This document shows, one piece after another, positions 17,928-25,038 of a stretch of DNA of 25,397 bases (position 1 is its first letter; every line of letters starts with the position of its first letter). Under the pieces are notes generated by a model. The model was given only the letters and a program-made list of their open reading frames with translations, made no database searches and was not told the origin of the DNA. The translations under genes were made by a program, and so were the position numbers. This stretch comes from Pelagophyceae sp. CCMP2097 (Eukaryota; Sar; Pelagophyceae): NCBI GenBank assembly GCA_026770575.1, contig MU657196.1, forward strand, positions 294,022 to 319,418. The letters run 5' to 3'.

Positions 17928-19328
17928 ATGGCCCCGCTGCGCCGGACCGCCGTCGCCGCGCTCCTCGTCGTCGCGCAGGCCCTCGTCGCCAGAGGGCCGG
18001 TGCGCTTGTAAACACCGGCGTCCGACCGTTGGTGCCGCGCTGGAAGAGGCGCGCGGCCGGAAGGACGCGGACGAAGGCGGGTGGACGCGCGAACCCGGGA
18101 TCGCGCCTCTGAAAGGCTCGGTGGAAAGGGCCCGCGCGATTCTTCGTTTGATCGGCCGCCGTCGGCCGCTCCTCGGACGCTCCCTTTCCTTTAGCGCGGG
18201 CCACGCATCTCGGCGGTCGACGGTCCGCTCCGCGGCAACCCTGAACAAGGTGAAGGACGCCATCGGCACCATCTTCGTGCCGCCGCCGCCCCCGCTGCCG
18301 ACGACGGTCATCGAGGGCGCCGCGCTCTACCGCTTCCTCGGCGTGCCCCCGGACTCGGACTTTGACGAGATCCAGGCACGCGCCGGCGCCACTCGATGGC
18401 CCCGGTGGGGGGCGGGACGTCGACGGACGCTCCGCGGTCGTATGCGGACCTAGACGGACCCTATACGGACCGTGGCGGACCCGGTCCTATACGGTCCTAC
18501 AAGGATCTCGACGGTCCTCCACGAACCTCTACGGCCCTAAACGGACCCTCCACGGGCCCTCGACGGTCCTACAAGGACCTCGACGGCCGCTCGACTCCTT
18601 TCTGACCCGTGTCCTCCGCGCAGGCAGCCGTCAAGGCCTTGAAGCTCAAGTACGCCGGCGACAAGAAGATGGCGATCCGCATCGACGTCACCAAGGAGCA
18701 GATCTCTGAGCTGCGCCTGACTCAGCGTTTGAGCGGCGCGCTGCGGGTGGACGCGGCGGTCGCGCGCAAGGACAGCGTCTTGGAAAAGTACGAGGCGAAA
18801 AAGAAGGAAGTCGCGTTCAAGAAGGGCATCCCGGACATCGTCTACGCGCTACCGGCCATGTGGAGGCCCATCTGGGTGCCGCCGCTGGAAAAGGCGGAGA
18901 AGCAGTGGGACAAGGGCTACTTTAAGCAGCTGAAGACGTACGTCGCCGTCCTCGGCGCCATCGGCGTCCTCCTCCCCGGCTTCATCTCCATCGCCAACGC
19001 CGCGGGGCCCCTGGTCTACGCCGCGCACCTCGCCTCGCGCGGCCGGTCGCCGGTGAAGCGCGGGCCCACAGGCCAGGTGGCAGAGGTCCGGGAAGAAAAG
19101 GCCTCCACCATCGTCTGGTCCGCCGTGCTCACCGTCGGCCACTTCCTTATCGGCCGCGCTTTGGGCCAGGCCTTATCGCCCTACCTCCTCGCCGTGCGGC
19201 CCGCCCAGGCCAGGTTCCTGGTCGGGGTGGCCTCGATGACGCTGGGCGCGTGCATCTGGCAGCCCTACTCGACCAAGTCGGGCATGAAGCGCCGGTCCAA
19301 GTACAAGCGCGGCGGCAACCCCGAGTAA
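17928..19328 (+). CDS. CPP1-like (DUF3353) J-like domain protein, plastid membrane chaperone candidate
   Basis: The C-terminal exon 18624-19328 and the preceding exon (about 18195-18375) encode a J-like domain, ALYRFLGVPPDSDFDEIQ joined to AAVKALKLKYAGDKK. A charged helix, WRPIWVPP and three to four hydrophobic segments follow (KTYVAVLGAIGVLLPGFIS; TIVWSAVLTVGHFLIGRAL; FLVGVASMTLGA). This is the architecture of Arabidopsis CPP1 (chaperone-like protein of POR1), which stabilises protochlorophyllide oxidoreductase at the plastid membrane. ATG 17928 opens a signal peptide (AVAALLVVAQALVA) and a GTGCGC donor follows at 18000, but the phase to the next exon does not close with the best acceptor (18194), so the leader junction is unresolved. 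The J-like domain is interrupted by a 248-bp repetitive intron. Confidence 0.82.
18376..18623 (+). repeat. Repetitive, apparently GC-AG intron in the CPP1-like gene, flanked by CAGGCA direct repeats
   Basis: The conserved peptide DEIQ|AAVK requires the exon to end at ATCCAG (18375) and resume at GCAGCC (18624). The intron therefore begins GCACGC and ends CCGCGCAG. CAGGCA occurs at both junctions (18373-18378 and 18621-18626). The interior (about 18430-18600) is built of degenerate TACGGACC, CGGTCCTACAAGG and ACCTCGACGG units in both orientations. Confidence 0.65.
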
Positions 19329-19529
19329 CCGCGCCAACGCAGACGGCGAAAAGCCCAGGCGGGGCAGAAATAATAAAGACACTCTCCCGACGTCGCGGCG
19401 CCGCGTGCCTTGGAGAGTCGCGTCGTCGAGTGTCGGGTCGTCGACTGCGATCTTCTGCCGCGCGTACGACCCCGGCAAAACATCGCCGCGGACGCGGACG
19501 CGTCGCGTCAAGTCGACGGTCCAACGTCG

Positions 19530-20440
19530 CGTCGTCGAACCCGTCTAGCGCGGCGCGCCGAAGCCGTCGCAGCCCGCGGCGTCAAACGCTTCAGGGCCGA
19601 AGAGCTCGAGCACAAGACGTCGTGAAAGAGCGCTCTCCGCCGGTCGGCGCCGCTGAACGTCCGCGGCCAGGCTGTTGGGTCGACGACGCGGTAGCGGCGA
19701 AGCGGCGCGTCGACGCCGCCGCACGCTTCGGCGAGGCGCTGCACCGTCGTCAGCCTGGTGACGCCCGTGACGACGGGATCCGAGTTTGTGGCGAAGCGCC
19801 CGAACGCTTCGGCCGTCAGCGCCAGGTGGTGGAGGGAATCGCTGCAATAGCCTCTTCGAACGCCGCCGCCGCGCGCAGGTCCCCGAGCGATACGGCGACG
19901 TGACCGGCCTGTATCCACGCGGACGCGTCGCCGGCATCGCGCCGCGGCACTCGCGGAAGGCGCTTCTCGCGCCGCCGCTGCGCGCGGCACACGCGCGCGC
20001 TTCGGGCGCCGCCGGCGTCGCGCGCCCCCGCCGCGCGCGCTCGACCGCGGGGCCGGCCAGCGCGGCCGCCAGGACCGCCGCCGCGCAGACGACGGCCCGC
20101 CGACGCGACGGGGGCCCTGCGGGCGATTCGCTAGAGGCCTCCCGCGCGCCGCCGGTGCCACGCCGCCTCTGCAGACCGCAGATCGCCGAGCGCCACGTCG
20201 ACGCGGCCGGCCCACATGCAGGCAAAAGGCGTCCGAAGCGTCGCGCCGCAGCAGCTCGCGCAAGGCGCGTTTCGCGTCGGGGAGCGCGCCCTCTTGCCGC
20301 GCCGCAAACGCCAAGGCGTCCAGGGCCGCCGGCGTCGCCCGTGCCAGCCGCCAGCAACGCCAGCACCGCCGCAGGGGCCGCGCAGATGGGCTTTGCCGCA
20401 CTTCCGAGGACCACGAATTTGGATTTGATCGCGGCTTTTG
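19530..20440 (-). pseudogene. TPR-like protein gene with interrupted reading frame
   Basis: Protein-like segments on the minus strand change frame without evident introns. Near 20340-20220 one frame reads LDALAFAARQEGALPDAKRA then LRELLRRDASDAF. A one-base shift then gives AGRVDVALGDLRSAEAAW (20215-20160). A third frame gives DASAWIQAGHVAVSLGDL then RAAAAFEEAIAAI (about 19960-19850). The first frame resumes with LALTAEAFGRFATNSDPVV and further. The segments resemble tetratricopeptide helices (A..LGDL..A...EA). A hydrophobic stretch (VVCAAAVLAAALAGPAV, near 20090) suggests a membrane anchor. It is either a decayed gene, a gene with sequencing indels, or an exon set I cannot resolve. Start and stop are uncertain. 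Confidence 0.4.
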
Positions 20441-20785
20441 ACAAAACCTGACTCTGAGGCAGATCTACAGTCCATCTCGAGGCCACACGCTCGAAGAACA
20501 TCCAGGCGGCCTCTGAGCGGCGCGAAGAGCCCTCCCGGCAACTATTGAGGGACCGCGCCGTCCTCGATGCGGTTTGCGCCGTTGACAAAGCCCTGTTTTG
20601 CGGTAGGACAGCGGTGGAGGCCGGCAAAAAGGCCGGGTCCGAGTCAAGCGGGGAACTCGGGGCTTGAACGTCGTGCGTTTCGACCACCTCCCTCCGCAAA
20701 CCCATAAGCTGCCCCTGGGCCGGGGCCCTCTTCGATTATAGAGTCAGGGGTCGCAGTTTTCGACGCAATTCCGAAATGCGCTGCT

Positions 20786-20926
20786 ACTTCCTTGCACAGG
20801 GGCAATATGGAGTGACATGAGGTTTCGACTGATCATCCATTTTTGCTAGTTGAAAACTATACCGATTTCATGTAGTCGTGGGCTTCGGTCCCGCTTCTAA
20901 TTTATGACAGAGCATTATGCTCCCCC
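20786..20926 (+). ncRNA. U4 spliceosomal snRNA
   Basis: It matches U4 by sequence and order. The U6-pairing stem II strand TTGCACAGGGGCAATAT (from 20792) comes first. The 5' stem-loop follows with an ATGGA...TCCAT stem and an internal kink-turn (ATGA / GATC) closed by GGT-TTCG-ACT. The stem I strand TTTTGCTAGTTGAAAAC (20831-20847) is close to the universal TTATTGCTAATTGAAAAC. A central hairpin (GTGGGCTTCGGTCCCGC), an Sm-type site AATTTATGA (20900-20908) and a 3' hairpin GAGCATTATGCTC (20911-20923) complete it. Length is about 140 nt, as usual for U4. U4 base-pairs with U6 in the tri-snRNP. The 5' end is placed by alignment and may be off by a few bases. Confidence 0.9.
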
Positions 20927-21593
20927 ACATTCTAATTTATAAATACTTTGGTTTATGGGCTCCTCATCTAATGCGAGATCAGAATGTGAGTGGACGGTAG
21001 GAATTCCTATATTGAGGAATCATGCTGACATACAAGGAAATTCCTATAACCTCGAGCAGTAATCAGGATAATATGACCCCAAAACTCGAGTTGGAATCAA
21101 GGCGTGCTGCGCTTCTCTCTGAGAGTAGTGAGAATTCCTAGAAGAAGAAAAGAAAGACAACAGGGCAGACGTACCGGATCAAACCCTCACGCCTCACCGG
21201 GGGTGAGAAAACCAATTGATCCAAGATGCAGACGTACCGGGGTAAGGCCTACGCGGCGCGTGTCGTGGACGAGCAGGGCGCGGACGAGCAGTGACAAGAA
21301 GAGCTCCAAAGATTTCCGTAGAAAGAGGACACCGAGTATACCTGGCGGATGGGACGCGTCCGACGAGGACACGGGCCTACGGTATCGAAGGATTTCAAGG
21401 GAAGGCTCTGACTCGGAGTCATTAAGATGCCCCCTGGGAGGTGCCACACGGCTGTACCAAATAAGGTCTTGCGGCTCTTCGGCGGCGGCCCGCGGCGGCT
21501 GCGGTTATCTTTTTGCCAATCGGCCTCGGTAGCCGAGGCCTCTCAGGGTTGGTATGCACATAACCCACGCGAAGAAAACAATACAAAAAAGGG
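20927..21593. other. Spacer between U4 and U2 genes, with AT-rich part and repeat fragment
   Basis: No protein gene is supported. 20927-21140 is unusually AT-rich and holds three palindromic motifs (TAGGAATTCCTA at 20998, AGGAAATTCCT near 21035, AGAATTCCTAG near 21131). GCAGACGTACCGG occurs twice (about 21168 and 21228). About 21250-21350 resembles, in reverse orientation, the insert at 24751-24887. A short minus-strand ORF at 21187-21447 overlaps this repeat and is not taken as a gene. Confidence 0.5.
21250..21350 (+). repeat. Dispersed repeat fragment related to 24751-24887
   Basis: It shares GTCGTGGACGAGCAGG, then GACGAGCAG, GACAAG, GCTCCA.AGAT and a CACCGAGT-like end with the reverse complement of 24751-24887, in the same order. 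Confidence 0.6.
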
Positions 21594-21776
21594 TTGGCGA
21601 CGATTGGCGGTAGTGCAAGGCCAATGTCACCGTTGAACGCTGCTGGCAAGCCAGCAGTAGAGTCCGGGGCACACAAATTCATGTGACTAAACTTACACTC
21701 AATGAGTGTATATCAGCTGTCACACTGATAAGAACAGATACTACACTTGATCTTAGCCAAAAGGCCGAGAAAGGTG
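21594..21776 (-). ncRNA. U2 spliceosomal snRNA
   Basis: The reverse complement carries the near-universal U2 5' region: stem-loop I (TCTCGGCCTTTTGGCTAAG), then ATCAAGTGTAGTATCTG and TTCTTATCAG, including the branch-site-pairing GTAGTA. Stem-loop IIa (ATCAG...CTGAT), stem-loop IIb (ACACTCATTGAGTGT), an Sm-like AATTTGTG, stem-loop III (CTGCTGG-CTTG-CCAGCAG) and stem-loop IV (TTGGC...GCCAA, 21604-21624, loop TTGCACTACC) follow in order. Length is about 180 nt, close to human U2 (188). The 5' end near 21776 is set by alignment. A T/A-rich box (TTTTAAAT, 21780-21787) lies just upstream. U2 recognises the intron branch point. Confidence 0.96.
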
Positions 21777-22590
21777 AGCATTTAAAATGGCCGAAGAGTT
21801 GCGGACATGAACCTACCTCTATGCGCCAGGATATCCCCACCCCTTTTGGAAACCCGGAAAGTCGTTCCAATAAGACGAGCCCAAAACCTTTATGAAACGA
21901 GGCAGCGGGGCCACCACGGCGCCCAAGGGCCAAGGCGCGTCCTCGAGCCCGATTTTCGTTCCAAAAGCCTCGCTGACCAAGGATTTGTTGCCGCCTCTCG
22001 GGTAGGCAGGACGATGTCGCCCGCCTCGGCCACCTTCGCAAACGCCAGTGACAGACGGTGTCTTATTTTCATGTCAACAGCCGCTCCTTGATTGCAGTCT
22101 CGGCTGTCTCTTGGATCAAGTGGTTATCTCACCCCCCTCGACCACCTTCGCCACCGCGCTCGGCACCTCGCGACCGGCCAGCGCACCCATGCGGCGCACG
22201 CTCCTGCGCTCGGCAACCTCGAGCGCGCCTTTGATGCCGAGATGGTCCTGCCTGTGAGAACAGCGCGCACTCGGCACTGTACGAGGCGCATCCCATCCCG
22301 GCAGAGGCACCTGCCGACGGTCGGCGGCTCGTGCTGACCTTTGTCGCCAAAATTGCCCGCCCGGCGCACCTTGGGGCGCCGCTAGGGGCGAGCCCGCGCA
22401 AAAATCTCCCTCGGACCAACGGGCGAGCGTTTATGCTCTAGAGGCCCCAGGGGGGGGTAAATGGAGCTTTTCTTTGGGGGCGCGCCAGGGCGCACTGTAT
22501 ACGCGCAACTTGGCAAAACCTTGCAGAATCGTTTACAGGACTTAGTAGCGAATTAAATCCCCGCCCCGTCGTGACCGAAGCGGCACTCGT
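21777..22590. other. Region without a confident gene, upstream of U2
   Basis: Two minus-strand segments are protein-like and resemble each other: AFAKVAEAGDIVLPTREAAT (about 22000-22060) and PSAVAKVVEGGEI, preceded by GALEVAERRSV (about 22125-22240). They may be exon remnants of one gene. I cannot join them or name a family. 22380-22590 shows nothing clear. Confidence 0.35.
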
Positions 22591-22596
22591 GGCGTT

Positions 22597-22745
22597 CCAG
22601 CGTTCTGTTTTTTTGCCGAGAGGGGGGGGCACAGTAGGGGCGGGGCGACCAGGGGGGGAGGACCCACTCACTTTTACGAGCCCAGGAGGGTCGCTAAGGG
22701 GGGGTACCCACCCACTTGACGAGCCGAGCCATCGAGGCACGCACT
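22597..22745 (+). repeat. G-rich interspersed repeat, copy C (diverged)
   Basis: It begins CCAGCGTTCTGTTTTTTTGC, then a G7 run with CACAGTAGGG, and continues with G-rich blocks and GGTACCCACCCACTT. It matches the start of 24631-24750 in the same orientation and is the inverse of the end of 22822-23088. Confidence 0.75.
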
Positions 22746-22821
22746 TTTTTAGCCTCGGTAAACCAGCGGGCGATACAGCTGTGCCCGGCGGGCTCTCTCG
22801 AAGTGGTATGTTCGCGTCGTT

Positions 22822-23088
22822 TGGTGTCTCCGAAGAATTCCGTATGGTATTTTTCTGGAAGAATTTACCTTAAGGTGGTGCGGAGGGCGTTTTTCGACGC
22901 TGCGAAGAGCCTGAGCAGGGAGCTTCTGTTGCAAACAGATGGGCCTATTCCAGCGAAGGGGCCTCTTAGGGGGGGAGTACCCCCCCACTTTAACAAGCCA
23001 GAGGGGACCAGGAAGGGGGACCCACCCACCCACTTGCGAGCATTTTGCCCATACTGTGCCCCCCCACTTGGTCAAAAAAAAAAACGCA
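22822..23088 (-). repeat. G-rich interspersed repeat, copy A (inverted relative to copies B and C)
   Basis: Read on the minus strand, it starts with a poly-T run, CCAAGTGGGGGGG, CACAGTATGGGC and AAAATGCTCGCAAGTGGGTG. It ends with a segment from CCTATTCCAGCGAAGGGGCC (plus strand, about 22945) back to TCTCCGAAGAATTCCGTA (about 22828). Both halves recur in reverse complement at 24631-24750 and 24888-25035. Confidence 0.85.
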
Positions 23089-23259
23089 GGCCGTGCCTTG
23101 GAGGCTCCTTTCCACAGCTTGTCGGGTACTCTCCTCCGGGCCGGTTAGCCGGTCGTAACCACCCCGGCGCGCTATGCAAAGGGGCAATCGACGATAGGTG
23201 CTCTTGTTGCTATTGCCAGAGAGGCTGCTCACCCGAGTCGGGGGTCATTCGGTGCTTGC

Positions 23260-24409
23260 TTACGGGCCCTCTTGCGCGGATTCGACCTTCATCGATTGGA
23301 ACTGGTTTTCTGTGGTCCAGGACGAGCCGGGCGGCGCATCCTCGGCTCGCCTCGAGGCGTGGTACAGCGCCCAGGGGAAGGGGAGCATGCACACGTGCAA
23401 AACGTCGTTGGCGTGCATCCAGAACTTGTGTCGCGCGTAAATCTCCTCCTCGTCGACGAGAAAGGCCACGGCGAGGTACGCGACGATGGCGACGAACGCC
23501 ACGGCGGCCGCGCAGGCCAGCCGCGGCTCGTAGCGCACCTTCCAACTCAAGACGAGGAGCACGCCCACGCCGGCGAGCGAGCAGACCAGGCAGGCGGAGA
23601 AGAGGTCGTCGACGCCATGGCTCGGCAGCGCGACCACCCAGACCAGGAACACCAAGTGCATGAGGACGGAAAGTAGCAGCGCCCGGGGCACGTGCCGGCG
23701 CGAGGCCCGGTAGACGTCTCCGACGACGAAGAAGTACGTGGCGGCGAGCTGGGAGAAGAGGTACGCGTAGGCGCACCAGCCGCTGTCCGGGTGCGACTTG
23801 GCGTGCGCCGCGTCGTAGCCGCCGCGCGGATCTTTGATGCAGGCGCGGTGGTGGTACTGCTCGCAGTGGAGCTGGTACGTAAACGTCTGGTAGTTTGCCG
23901 ACGCAAAGGCCACGGAGAGGCCAAACACGATTTCTCCGACGCCGTAGAGCAAGCGCGACCGCTCCCTTGTCGCGTCCGTCTCCGCGGCGCCGGGCCGCAC
24001 TTTCGGCGCGCGGCAGAGGTACTCGGCGAAATGCGAGTCGACCCAGGCCCACTCGCGCCCGCGGAGGTGGTTCTCCACGAGGATGCGCGCGCCGTAGAAG
24101 AGGAAGAGCGCCGCCAGCGCCGCGCACACCGCCGTCGACGACGGCTGCGACAGCGGCACGCCGAGAAAGCGCGTGCAGGGCAGCCCTAGCGTCGAATCGT
24201 CGCGGCCGCTCCCACAAGGCTCGAGGCATCACGGCGTGGCCTCTTTCGCATGCCACGGCCGACTGCATCGGAGGCGCACCGAGGGCGTTGCACCAGTCGT
24301 GGAACGTCGTGGGCGCGTTCGCATCGTAATCGTCGCTGGCCGATTTCACGGCCCGCGCGAGAACGAGCACGGCGGCCACCACGAACGCGCGCGGCCGGAC
24401 GCCGGGCAT
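23260..24409 (-). CDS. Seven-transmembrane protein with signal peptide, two exons, unknown function
   Basis: Exon 1 (24409-24280) encodes a signal peptide (AFVVAAVLVLARAV) and an acidic start to the mature part (SASDDYDAN, then FHDWCNAL). A 94-bp intron (24279-24186, GTGCGC...CTAG) joins in phase to exon 2 (24185-23260), giving 351 residues. About seven hydrophobic helices are visible: AVCAALAALFLFYGARI, YGVGEIVFGLSVAFAS, YAYLFSQLAATYFFVVG, ALLLSVLMHLVFLVWVV, LVCSLAGVGVLLVLSW, CAAAVAFVAIVAYLAVAF, and DVLHVCMLPFPWALY. Conserved-looking polar residues (HKFWMHANDVLH) sit before the last helix. Seven helices with His/Asp near the ends recall the CREST superfamily (ceramidases, PAQR), but the match is too weak to name. 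The longer overlapping ORF from the same ATG is a frame artefact of the unspliced intron. Confidence 0.75.
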
Positions 24410-24630
24410 CTTGTGGTGCGGCGCGGTTTCCCGGAGAATTCCGAGGATCCAAGTCGTTTTTAAAAACTAGATCTATAATATCAGGATCCGACGGATATCT
24501 AGGAAGTAATTCCTAAATTTTTAACTTTTTGAGGACCGACGTTGATTTTTTGAGTACCCGAAGGGTCCTTGCCGTTTATTCAACGTCAGTTTACGGCAAG
24601 GGCCCTTCGGGTCGTTTGATTGAAGGATTA
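24410..24630. other. AT-rich spacer upstream of the seven-TM gene
   Basis: It is the presumed promoter side of the seven-TM gene. It contains the near-palindrome TAGGAAGTAATTCCTA (24500-24515), T/A runs, two GGATCC sites, and the hairpin at 24557-24611. Confidence 0.45.
24557..24611. repeat. 19-bp-arm inverted repeat (hairpin), 17-nt loop
   Basis: The left arm is CCCGAAGGGTCCTTGCCGT (24557-24575) and the right arm ACGGCAAGGGCCCTTCGGG (24593-24611). They are complementary except for one G-U-type position, and A24556/T24612 extend the stem to 20 bp. The loop holds TCAACGTC, complementary to GACGTTGA at 24538-24545. Confidence 0.9.
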
Positions 24631-25035
24631 CCAGCGTTCTGTTTTTTTGCCAAGTGGGGGGGCACAGTAGGGTCAAAATGCTCGCAAGTGGGTGGGTGGA
24701 CCCTCCTTCCTGGTCCTCTATGGCTTTTGAAAGTGGGTGGGTACCCCCCGATAACTCGGCGCACGGCGTCCTTTGCCCTTGGAAACCGTTCGATCTCTGG
24801 AGCGCCTTGTCTTCTTCTCTGCACGCCCTGCTCGTTCTCTGCTCGTCCACGTCCTGCTCGTCCACGACGCGCGCATCGCGTTGAAATTCCCCCCCCTAAG
24901 AGGTCCCTTCGCTGGAATAGGCCCAGCTGTGTCCAACAGGGGCTCCCTGCTCTTCGCAGCGTCCATAAACGCACTCCTCGCCCCCTACAAAGGGAAATGC
25001 TCCAGAAAAAATATCGTACGGAGTTCTTCGGCGAC
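24631..25035 (+). repeat. G-rich interspersed repeat, copy B, interrupted by a 137-bp insert
   Basis: 24631-24750 and 24888-25035 together correspond to the reverse complement of 22822-23088. Between them lies 24751-24887, which is absent from copy A and related to 21250-21350. The insert contains tandem CTGCTCGT(T/C)C(T/C)CT-type units (about 24827-24868). The short ORFs over this element are not taken as genes. Confidence 0.85.
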
Positions 25036-25038
25036 AGA

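Noticed and set aside
21305..21335. CCAAAGATTTCCGTAGAAAGAGGA resembles part of U5 snRNA
   Set aside because: The invariant U5 loop (GCCTTTTAC) that should precede it is absent, there is no Sm site or 3' hairpin at the right distance, and the segment aligns with the dispersed repeat at 24751-24887.
23248..23262. GGTGCTTGCTTACGG resembles the 5' end of U6 snRNA
   Set aside because: The match stops after about ten bases; no ACAGAGA or downstream U6 sequence follows.
23210..24409. Long minus-strand ORF of about 399 codons starting at 24409
   Set aside because: After exon 1 it follows an unspliced intron into the wrong frame and becomes Arg/Ala-rich. Splicing 24279-24186 instead gives a clean seven-TM protein.
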